From the NCBI GenBank assembly GCA_937924895.1, contig CALEYP010000046.1, positions 1 through 10,466 on the forward strand: a stretch of 10,466 bases of DNA, read 5' to 3'. The position numbers and the translations under genes were made by a program. Shown here piece by piece: positions 1 to 5,713 of this stretch. Source of the DNA: an uncultured Alphaproteobacteria bacterium (lineage in GTDB: Bacteria > Pseudomonadota > Alphaproteobacteria > Puniceispirillales > Puniceispirillaceae). Below the pieces are notes generated by a model that saw only the letters and a program-made list of their open reading frames with translations, did not search any database and had not been told where the DNA came from. Each line of letters starts with the position of its first letter. Position 1 is the stretch's first letter.

Positions 1-370
1 GCAATGCGATCACAACACGTGCCCTGACGCCTGTGCGGCGTGAAATCATCACCTCAATTGGCAAGGAATGCGTTAAGAGCATAAAGAGCGCGAGAACCGA
101 CATTTGCCCAACCGACAAACCTGCTAAATCTGGCAGTGATGACGCAACAAGCAAACCAGCATAAGGATTGGTCAACATGGTTGTTGTCAGCACAATGGCC
201 AATGATGACGGCAATGACATAAGCCCCATGACAGGTGCCATCATATCAGCCAGCCACATATCAAGTCCGGCCTCTTGGCATATTTTAACGACGACCAGCG
301 TTGGGATCATAATCTTGAACAAATTCCAAGAGACCACAACAATGTCATCACGCAATTTTTGCCAATTCAT
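1..370 (-). CDS. Nucleoside-recognition/Gate-domain membrane protein, N-terminal part (runs off the left edge)
   Basis: The start ATG (370-368) has a good ribosome binding site, GGGAG, seven bases upstream, and the frame stays open to the window edge, giving about 123 residues of an incomplete protein. Residues 1-10 are polar (MNWQKLRDDI). A hydrophobic stretch with WNLFKIMIP follows, then an amphipathic segment, then a long helix pair carrying LTTTMLTNPYAG, and the visible part ends with a segment containing LTHSLPIEVMISRRTG. This pattern of short helices with conserved Asn-Pro and Pro-Ile-Glu motifs resembles the Gate domain (nucleoside recognition family, also in SpmA/SpmB and YjiH). These are inner-membrane proteins whose transported substrate is mostly unproven. 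The assignment rests on motif resemblance only, and the C-terminal part is not visible. The next gene in the same direction (VOC protein) is separated from it by a terminator, so this gene probably has its own promoter in 371-455. Confidence 0.6.
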   Translation of the reverse strand, partial: MNWQKLRDDIVVVSWNLFKIMIPTLVVVKICQEAGLDMWLADMMAPVMGLMSLPSSLAIVLTTTMLTNPYAGLLVASSLPDLAGLSVGQMSVLALFMLLTHSLPIEVMISRRTGVRARVVIAL

Positions 371-455
371 CCAGATGCTCCCTTATCCCACCTGCCCGTC
401 TTATCTCAGTCAGGCAAGACAGGTCTAGCGTTAATTACAGCTGAGCGTGGCGCAG

Positions 456-486
456 AAAAAAACCCGCCAGATATGTGGCGGGTTTT
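456..486 (-). terminator. Intrinsic terminator of the VOC gene
   Basis: A perfect 7-bp GC-rich stem, CCCGCCA (463-469) with TGGCGGG (476-482), encloses the 6-base loop GATATG. It is extended by four A-T pairs on the outside. Read on the minus strand the stem is followed by a run of seven T (462-456), the classic rho-independent layout. It lies 24 bases after the stop of the VOC gene. On the plus strand the hairpin is followed by only four T, and no plus-strand gene ends here. Confidence 0.85.
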
Positions 487-510
487 CACATCCTTTTACG
501 GACGGACATA

Positions 511-1086
511 TTATAATCGCTCGCCTGCCGTACCAATCACTTCGGCCCCTGTTTCAACACGCCCAAAGCCCGGATCTTGGTCAGGCCCGACACCAGCCTC
601 TCGCTTTGTCTTTGTCCATCTATCCAATTTCTCTCGTGCGCCGTTGGTCTGCGGGTCAACTGCCTCATCATGGCTGTCTGTCTTGGTGGTTAATTCCACT
701 ACATAACCACTCGGGTCGCGCAGATACATCGAATGGATAAAGCCATGATCGCTCACACCGCGACATTCCATACCAGCGGCCTCAGCTTTTGTCTTCATCG
801 CCATCATATGGTCATGCGGTACTTCTAATGCGATATGCATATCAAAATCATGCTGATCCTTAAATGTGAATGGCATTTCTGGCGCTTCGAAAAAGGCCAT
901 AAAGCTACCATCATCCATCTGATAGAATGTATGCAGATATTGTGACTGGTCACCTGTTTTTGTAATACCAATCTCAAGTGTTTCAGCGAGTGGTAACCCT
1001 AAAAAATCTTCGTAAAATTGTCTTGTTGCCTCAGAATCACGACAGCGAAATGCCGTATGATGCAATCCTCTGATATTACTTGCCAT
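511..1086 (-). CDS. VOC-family (glyoxalase/dioxygenase-fold) protein
   Basis: A 191-residue protein of the vicinal oxygen chelate superfamily, whose members are metal-dependent lyases, dioxygenases or binding proteins; the substrate cannot be read from the sequence. The N-terminal beta-alpha-beta module opens with GLHHTAF and contains FYEDFLGLPLAE, the typical F-Y-x-x-x-L-G-L signature. The second module contains MHIALEV and ends with DPSGYVVELTT. Likely metal ligands are His10 (or His9), His84 and Glu131. After residue 135 comes a charged, probably flexible tail of about 55 residues, longer than in a minimal glyoxalase. The frame is open for ten more codons upstream, but the ATG at 1086-1084 is preferred because AAGGA lies seven bases before it and the protein then begins just before the first beta strand. 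It appears to be a single-gene unit with its own terminator. Confidence 0.85.
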   Translation of the reverse strand: MASNIRGLHHTAFRCRDSEATRQFYEDFLGLPLAETLEIGITKTGDQSQYLHTFYQMDDGSFMAFFEAPEMPFTFKDQHDFDMHIALEVPHDHMMAMKTKAEAAGMECRGVSDHGFIHSMYLRDPSGYVVELTTKTDSHDEAVDPQTNGAREKLDRWTKTKREAGVGPDQDPGFGRVETGAEVIGTAGERL

Positions 1087-1188
1087 CCGCTTTTCCTTCA
1101 CATGCGCGCAAAACATTAACCAAATAAACTACCCCTCAGAGCTAGCACATTGGCGTGAAATAGCAAGCCTATGACCTGTCACATACTC

Positions 1189-1204
1189 CTCACATTATTG
1201 TGAG
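1189..1204. promoter_or_regulatory. Perfect 16-bp palindrome, possible operator
   Basis: CTCACA and TGTGAG are perfect inverted arms around TTAT. The site lies about 100 bases upstream of the VOC start and about 70 bases beyond the aquaporin stop. It could be an operator for a dimeric regulator or a small hairpin in the aquaporin 3' end. The half-site orientation is the reverse of a CRP site (TGTGA-N6-TCACA), so CRP is not the reader. No regulator is encoded nearby. Confidence 0.3.
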
Positions 1205-1241
1205 ATGGTAATCCCGCTCGATGACAACGCTTAGACCATGT

Positions 1242-1265
1242 GAGGCAGTTCACGCCATCTGCCTC
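1242..1265 (-). other. Hairpin just after the aquaporin stop codon
   Basis: GAGGCAG (1242-1248) pairs perfectly with CTGCCTC (1259-1265) around a 10-base loop, starting eight bases after the aquaporin stop. Neither strand carries a T run after it, so it is not a standard intrinsic terminator. It may stabilise the 3' end of the transcript or be incidental. Confidence 0.3.
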
Positions 1266-1273
1266 GTAACGGG

Positions 1274-1933
1274 CTAGGTGGGCTGCTGTGTTGCTAGGAA
1301 ATATTTTGCCACGAATAAGGCAATGATAGCGCCTATTATTTGCGCAAAAATAAACGGGATTGTGTCACCATAATGAATACCAGCAAAGCTGTCCGAGAAT
1401 GTGCGTGCGATTGTCACGGCTGGGTTTGCAAAGCTCGTTGAGGCTGTGAACCAATAACCTGCTGTGATATAAAAGCCGACGAGCGAAGCCACTTGTTCAG
1501 GGCGGAAATGACGTCCCAAAAGAATAACAAGAAGCAGGCCAAAGCTCGCAACAACCTCAGAGCCATATTGCGCGGCACCAGATCTCATCGTCTCAGATAA
1601 TTGCCATAATGGTAGCTCAAACATAAGATGAGCGACCCACGTGCCGATAACCCCGCCCGCAATTTGAACAACGCTATAAACCAAGGCCGTCTTGGCTGTC
1701 ATTTCACCCAACAAAGCCATCACGAGAGAGACCACTGGGTTGAAGTGGGCACCTGAGAGCGGGCCAAACATGGTAATAAGGACATATAAAATGGCCCCTG
1801 TCGCAATAGTATTACCAAGCAATGCGACAGCATCATTCCCGCCAGATAGCGCATCGCCCATAATCCCAGACCCCACCACCGTGCAAACGAGGAGAGCCGT
1901 TCCTAAACATTCAGCGGCTAATCTGCGTATCAT
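1274..1933 (-). CDS. AqpS-like aquaporin (MIP family channel)
   Basis: A 219-residue integral membrane channel of the major intrinsic protein family, with about six membrane segments and two half-helix loops. The first loop has SGAHFNPVVS (NPV at 65-67 instead of NPA); the second has SFANPAVTIAR (NPA 170-172). The residue right after the second NPA, normally the Arg of the selectivity filter in water channels, is Val173, pointing to a wider pore for uncharged solutes. These traits recall the AqpS group of rhizobia, which passes arsenite and methylarsenicals and usually lies in ars operons; here no arsR, arsC or arsH is present. The ATG at 1933 is preferred over a TTG two codons upstream because AGGAG lies eight bases before the ATG and only two before the TTG. 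A Pho box upstream suggests phosphate-starvation control. Arsenic transport is inference; glycerol, urea or another small solute is possible. Confidence 0.85.
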   Translation of the reverse strand: MIRRLAAECLGTALLVCTVVGSGIMGDALSGGNDAVALLGNTIATGAILYVLITMFGPLSGAHFNPVVSLVMALLGEMTAKTALVYSVVQIAGGVIGTWVAHLMFELPLWQLSETMRSGAAQYGSEVVASFGLLLVILLGRHFRPEQVASLVGFYITAGYWFTASTSFANPAVTIARTFSDSFAGIHYGDTIPFIFAQIIGAIIALFVAKYFLATQQPT

Positions 1934-1968
1934 GACCAAATCTCCTGATGAAAGGTGAGCCTTTGCTA

Positions 1969-2003
1969 ATTAATAACTTACTTTTATGACAGAAACGTGA
2001 CAG
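1969..2003 (-). promoter_or_regulatory. Pho box and -10 element of the aquaporin promoter
   Basis: On the minus strand 2003-1986 reads CTGTCACGTTTCTGTCAT: two direct copies of CTGTCA(C/T) with an 11-base period, the layout of a PhoB binding site (consensus about CTGTCAT-N4-CTGTCAT). Ten bases further on lies TATTAAT (1975-1969), a plausible -10. In PhoB-dependent promoters the box replaces the -35 element at about this distance. The predicted RNA start would leave a leader of roughly 30 bases before the aquaporin ATG. Activation by PhoB is inferred from the motif. Confidence 0.7.
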
Positions 2004-2022
2004 TTTTTACCCTAGACGAACG

Positions 2023-2149
2023 CGGATAGCGATAGGGATGAGCGCTGAGACAAAGACACACGGCGCGAACCATTCCTTACATCTCATCGCTACGTCTCTG
2101 ATCCTCACGGCTCGCGCCCTAGCGAGTAGCGACTATCAGCAACTATCCG
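2023..2149. repeat. Nested inverted repeats in the intergenic region
   Basis: Between the reductase stop and the aquaporin Pho box lie three nested complementary pairs: CGGATAG (2023-2029) with CTATCCG (2143-2149), GATAG (2031-2035) with CTATC (2133-2137), and GGCGCGA (2062-2068) with TCGCGCC (2112-2118). They could fold into one branched or bulged long hairpin in RNA of either strand. No coding frame with a ribosome binding site was seen. It could be a structured 3' end of the reductase mRNA, a small RNA or a chance arrangement. Confidence 0.3.
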
Positions 2150-2164
2150 AAAAGCGCACTTTTA

Positions 2165-2623
2165 TCAATTTGTAAATAGGGCCCTCATCAAAGCTTCAAG
2201 CGTGGCCGCATCATCAGATGAGAAGAACGCCGGCCTATCAGAATCTATATCAAGGACAGCAATAACCGCGCCAGTTGTGTCAAATATCGGAAGAACTAGC
2301 TCTGATTGTGTAGAGCTTGAGCAGGCAATATGACCATCGAACGCTGTGACATCGTCAACAAGCTGTGTCGCGGCAAGCCGCGCCGCAGCACCACACACGC
2401 CCTTAGAGAAGGGAATGCTCAAACAGCCATGACCGCCCTGATAAGGTCCAATTTTCAGCATCTGCGGTGCTGTCACACGATAAAAGCCGACCCAGTCATA
2501 ACCATCGACTGCATGATATAACTCACAAGATATCGTCGCCATCTTCGCAATCACGTCATCTTCTCCCTCACAAAGGGCGGAAATGCGTGCCACCAGATCA
2601 TCTGAAATATGTCTCTGTGCCAA
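2165..2623 (-). CDS. msrC: Free-methionine-(R)-sulfoxide reductase (GAF domain)
   Basis: A 152-residue single GAF-domain enzyme that reduces free L-methionine-(R)-sulfoxide to methionine with thioredoxin-type electrons in the cytoplasm, part of oxidative damage repair. The three family cysteines are present with the same spacing as in the E. coli enzyme (84, 94, 118): Cys67 in GGHGCLSIP, Cys77 in GVCGAA and Cys101 in GHIACSSS. Further family motifs are WVGFYRV (44-50), LKIGPYQGG, SELVLPIF and AVLDIDSDRPAFFS. The start is taken as TTG at 2623-2621: AAGGAG lies six bases upstream, and the resulting length fits the family. The frame is open for 21 more codons upstream, but these overlap the ribosome binding site and add no domain. 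The gene is divergent from the aminotransferase, with a 123-base shared promoter region containing a run of eight T (minus strand) just before the AAGGAG. Confidence 0.9.
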   Translation of the reverse strand: MAQRHISDDLVARISALCEGEDDVIAKMATISCELYHAVDGYDWVGFYRVTAPQMLKIGPYQGGHGCLSIPFSKGVCGAAARLAATQLVDDVTAFDGHIACSSSTQSELVLPIFDTTGAVIAVLDIDSDRPAFFSSDDAATLEALMRALFTN

Positions 2624-2746
2624 TATAGGCTCCTTAAAAAAAACAATATGTTTAGGCTGCAGGCGCAAACTGCGGCAGAATACCACGCTGACCTAGAAAA
2701 GTTAATTCCCCACACTATCTTACAATGACAGGTTTTGGAGGATACT

Positions 2747-3883
2747 ATGGCACATGCAATGACAAATAAGCGACACTCGACACTAAAAGAATTTTCCGTC
2801 GTCTTTACAGACCGCTCTCTGAATTCAATGTCAGGTGGCTTTCAAGAGGTTATGCGGGGACTGCATGAGGGCCTATGCGATGTGTATCAGGCATCTTCAT
2901 GCGCCCTCATTCCCGGCGGCGGTAGTTTCGGCATGGAAGCTGTGGCGCGGCAATTTGCACGTCATGAAAAGGTATTGGTGGTCCGTAATGGCTGGTTTAG
3001 TTATCGCTGGACACAAATTTTTGACCAAGGCGTAACGCCGCTGCATGCTGAAATCGTCGTGGCACAAGCCGATAGCGAGGCTGCTGATCAGCAATTCTCC
3101 CCGGCTCCGCTCGAAGATATCATTGCCCGCATTCACCAAGAAAAACCGCGCCTTGTTGTCTCTCCCCATGTCGAGACCTCAGCCGGCCTGGTAATGCCTG
3201 ATACCTATCTCAGTGCCATAGCAGAGGCAGCACATGAGGTTGGGGCCCTGTTCGTGCTTGACTGTGTCGCGTCCGGCGCGCTGTGGGTAGATATGAAATC
3301 CCTTGGTGTTGACGTTCTTATCACGGCCCCTCAAAAAGGTTGGACCTCGACACCTTGTGCCGGTGTTGTCATGTTATCTGATGCCGCCCTAGTGCGATTA
3401 GAAGAGACTGAGGCTGATAGCTTTGTCTTAGATCTGAAAAAATGGCATCAGATTATGATGAGTTACGTTAATGGCGGACATGCCTATCATGCCACAATGC
3501 CTACAGATGGGCTCGCACAATTTTATGACACGTTCTTGGAAGTCCAAGATTTTGGATTTGAAAAAGCAAAAGAAGCACAAATCGAATTAGGCATGAGTCT
3601 GCGTGGAATCATGGCACAAAGAGGCTATAAATCCCTTGCTGCCAAGGGCTTTGAATCTCCGTCTGTTATCGTTTGTCATACAAAAGATGATAATATGAAA
3701 TCTGGTGCCGCCTTCGCCAAAGAAGGCGTGCAAATCGCAGCTGGCGTGCCATTGCAATGTGGCGAGTCTGATGAATTTAAGACCTTCCGGATTGGCTTAT
3801 TTGGATTGGATAAGTTGCAAAATATTCCAGGTACTATTGCCGAATTCACCGACGTCTTAGATAAGGTCACCCCCACACCATAA
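2747..3883 (+). CDS. Class V aminotransferase, serine/alanine-glyoxylate type
   Basis: A 378-residue PLP-dependent fold-type I enzyme. PGGGSFGMEA (56-65) is the phosphate-binding region. HVETSAGLVMP (141-151) matches the class V H-x-E-T-S-x-G motif. LDCVAS (171-176) holds Asp172, which should contact the pyridine nitrogen. Lys197 in TAPQKGW is the expected Schiff-base lysine. The family transfers amino groups among alanine, serine and glyoxylate or pyruvate; exact donor and acceptor are not readable here. The gene 72 bases downstream encodes a 2-hydroxyacid dehydrogenase, so a serine to hydroxypyruvate to glycerate route is a reasonable inference. The start is ATG 2747, five bases after GGAGG; an upstream in-frame TTG at 2735 precedes that ribosome binding site. 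A TACAAT at 2721-2726 resembles a -10 element, without a clear -35. Confidence 0.85.
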   Translation: MAHAMTNKRHSTLKEFSVVFTDRSLNSMSGGFQEVMRGLHEGLCDVYQASSCALIPGGGSFGMEAVARQFARHEKVLVVRNGWFSYRWTQIFDQGVTPLHAEIVVAQADSEAADQQFSPAPLEDIIARIHQEKPRLVVSPHVETSAGLVMPDTYLSAIAEAAHEVGALFVLDCVASGALWVDMKSLGVDVLITAPQKGWTSTPCAGVVMLSDAALVRLEETEADSFVLDLKKWHQIMMSYVNGGHAYHATMPTDGLAQFYDTFLEVQDFGFEKAKEAQIELGMSLRGIMAQRGYKSLAAKGFESPSVIVCHTKDDNMKSGAAFAKEGVQIAAGVPLQCGESDEFKTFRIGLFGLDKLQNIPGTIAEFTDVLDKVTPTP

Positions 3884-3904
3884 CAATGACAGATTAGACT
3901 TGCA

Positions 3905-3932
3905 CTCCAGCAGACGCTGCGCCACTGTGGAG
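3905..3932 (+). promoter_or_regulatory. Leader hairpin that hides a GGAG ribosome binding site
   Basis: CTCCA (3905-3909) pairs with TGGAG (3928-3932), and inside it GCAG (3910-3913) pairs with CTGC (3917-3920) around ACG, leaving GCCACTG as a bulge. The right arm contains the GGAG that would serve the GTG start at 3941. The structure may reduce translation from that GTG and favour the ATG at 3956, or control the dehydrogenase. No ligand-binding riboswitch class is recognised. Confidence 0.3.
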
Positions 3933-3955
3933 CGGAAATTGTGAAGAGAGTGATT

Positions 3956-4921
3956 ATGTCATCATATCATATTGTCCATTTGGATAGGGCCACGATTGGC
4001 CCTGCCATTCACTTGCGTAAACCAACTTGTACGCATGAATGGGTTAGCTATGACCGCACCGCGCAAGAGGATGTCATTGGTCGCTTAAAAGGCGCTGATA
4101 TTGCCGTTCTCAATAAAGTCGCACTATCAGCAGATGACATCGCGCAATTGCCCGATTTAAAGATGATTGCCATCTCAGCAACAGGCTTTGATAAGATTGA
4201 TATTGAGGCCTGCCGTGCGAGAGGAATCATTGTCTCTAATATTCGCGGTTATGCCCAAACGACAGTGCCAGAACATTGCTTTGCTCTTATCCTTGGCTTG
4301 CGTCGTGCGCTCAAAGGTTATGGAGCAGATGTAGCACAAGGGGCATGGCAAAAATCGGAACAATTCTGCTTCTTCAACCATCCTATTGCGGATTTGAACG
4401 GGTCTGTCTTAGGCCTTATTGGCTCTGGCACAATTGGCAGCGCCGTCGCACGCATTGCTGAGGCTTTTGGAATGACGGTTATGAAAGCGGCACGCAAAGG
4501 TGCTAGCACCATACCAGAGGGATATCACAGCTTTGATGAAGTGATTTCACAAGCTGATGTCATTTCACTGCATTGCCCGCTTACACCAGAGACACGCGAT
4601 TTAATCGCAGCTCCAGAATTCAAAGCGATGAAACAGACCGCCATTTTAATCAATGCCTCACGTGGCGGGTTGGTAAATGAAACAGATGTGATCACCGCGC
4701 TAGATAATGACGAAATTGCAGGGGCAGGCTTTGATGTGGTGACTAGCGAGCCCCCAGCTGCTGATCATATTTTCATGCAAAATCTTCATCGACCTAATTT
4801 TATCCTCACGCCACATACAGCTTGGGCTTCAGATGAGGCGATGCAAATTTTGTGGGACCAGCTGATTAGCCATATTGATGCATTTGCCAACGGCGCACCA
4901 ACCAATAATCTATGTGAATGA
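3956..4921 (+). CDS. D-2-hydroxyacid dehydrogenase (hydroxypyruvate/glyoxylate reductase type)
   Basis: A 321-residue dehydrogenase that should interconvert 2-keto acids such as hydroxypyruvate or glyoxylate with their D-hydroxy forms. The nucleotide-binding motif GLIGSGTIG lies at 153-161. The catalytic set is Arg236 in NASRGGLVNE, Glu265 in TSEPPAAD and His287 in LTPHTAW. After the second beta strand of the Rossmann fold, where NAD enzymes usually have Asp or Glu, the sequence is KAARKG (177-182), so NADP(H) preference is inferred. The start is uncertain: GTG 3941 follows GGAG at eight bases but that site lies in a hairpin; ATG 3956 follows AAGAGAG at five bases and puts the first beta strand (YHIVHLDR) at the usual place. 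It sits downstream of a serine/alanine-glyoxylate-type aminotransferase and nine bases before the BtuF-like gene, with probable translational coupling. Confidence 0.85.
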   Translation: MSSYHIVHLDRATIGPAIHLRKPTCTHEWVSYDRTAQEDVIGRLKGADIAVLNKVALSADDIAQLPDLKMIAISATGFDKIDIEACRARGIIVSNIRGYAQTTVPEHCFALILGLRRALKGYGADVAQGAWQKSEQFCFFNHPIADLNGSVLGLIGSGTIGSAVARIAEAFGMTVMKAARKGASTIPEGYHSFDEVISQADVISLHCPLTPETRDLIAAPEFKAMKQTAILINASRGGLVNETDVITALDNDEIAGAGFDVVTSEPPAADHIFMQNLHRPNFILTPHTAWASDEAMQILWDQLISHIDAFANGAPTNNLCE

Positions 4922-4930
4922 GCTTCACAC

Positions 4931-5713
4931 ATGTCCCTACGTCATTTTCCCCCACAGCGCATTATTTGCCTGACTGAAGAGACGGTTGAAACACTTTATT
5001 TGCTTGGCGAAGAGGCGCGCATCGTCGGGGTAACTGGCTATGCGGTTCGCCCCCCTCAGGTGCGTCAAGAAAAACCTAGGGTCGGTGCCTTTACCTCAGC
5101 TAGAATCGATAAAATTTTAGAACTTGAACCAGATCTTGTGCTGACCTTTTCCGATCTGCAAGCAGACATCACTAGCGAGCTGATGAAAAACGGTATGACC
5201 GTCATGGCGTATAATCAACGTGATATTGCTGGTATTTTAGCAATGATACGCCATTTAGGCGCTCTTATCGGTGCCACAGAAAAAGCTGAGATACTTGCAC
5301 AATCTTTTGAAACACGCCTATCGGCTATGGCAATGAAATATCAAAATAAGGCCCGCCCAAAAGTCTATTTTGAAGAATGGGATGTGCCGATGATTTCAGG
5401 CATTAAATGGGTGTCTGAACTTATTCATATTGCTGGCGGGCAAGACATATTCCCGCATCTGGCAGACCAAAAGGCAGCCACAGACCGGTTTGTGTCATCC
5501 GAGCAAGTCATCGAGGCTCAGCCTGATATTATGCTTGCGAGCTGGTGTGGCAAAAAAGTACAAAAACATGCCATTAAAGCGCGAGAGGGATGGCACCATA
5601 TTCCCGCTATCACGCATGATCGCATTATCGAAATCAAGTCACCTCTTATTCTGCAACCAGGGCCAGCCGCCTTAACAGATGGCCTTGACGCCATAGAGAA
5701 AGCACTCCAATGA
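4931..5713 (+). CDS. BtuF-like cobalamin-binding-fold protein without signal peptide
   Basis: A 260-residue protein with the two-lobed fold of class III substrate-binding proteins for vitamin B12 and siderophores. Lobe one starts at RIICLTEETVETLYLLG (10-26), with VGAFTSARIDKILELEPDLV (51-70); a long helix spans about 100-140; lobe two contains WVSELIHIAGG (160-170) and the closing part ILQPGPAALTDGLDAI (240-255). No hydrophobic signal or lipobox precedes the first beta strand, so it probably stays in the cytoplasm, unlike true BtuF. Neither a BtuC permease nor a BtuD ATPase is next to it. The stop overlaps the DUF71 ATG (ATGA). No clear ribosome binding site is seen, so translation probably relies on the dehydrogenase gene ending ten bases earlier. 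A role in cobalamin or corrinoid handling is inferred from the fold and the neighbour. Confidence 0.75.
   Translation: MSLRHFPPQRIICLTEETVETLYLLGEEARIVGVTGYAVRPPQVRQEKPRVGAFTSARIDKILELEPDLVLTFSDLQADITSELMKNGMTVMAYNQRDIAGILAMIRHLGALIGATEKAEILAQSFETRLSAMAMKYQNKARPKVYFEEWDVPMISGIKWVSELIHIAGGQDIFPHLADQKAATDRFVSSEQVIEAQPDIMLASWCGKKVQKHAIKAREGWHHIPAITHDRIIEIKSPLILQPGPAALTDGLDAIEKALQ

Noticed and set aside
168..740. Plus-strand open frames across 168-740
   Set aside because: They lie opposite the membrane-protein start, the terminator and the VOC gene, have no family motifs or convincing ribosome binding sites, and give low-complexity or arbitrary protein sequence.
1189..1204. CRP/FNR-type binding site
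   Set aside because: The half-sites are TCACA then TGTGA, the reverse of CRP orientation, and do not match TTGAT-N4-ATCAA of FNR.
2151..2165. AAAAG-CGCA-CTTTT hairpin as terminator of the reductase gene
   Set aside because: Only one G-C pair in a five-pair stem; too weak to call an intrinsic terminator.
4931..5713. Periplasmic BtuF of a B12 ABC importer
   Set aside because: No signal peptide or lipobox and no permease or ATPase gene adjacent; kept as a BtuF-like fold only.
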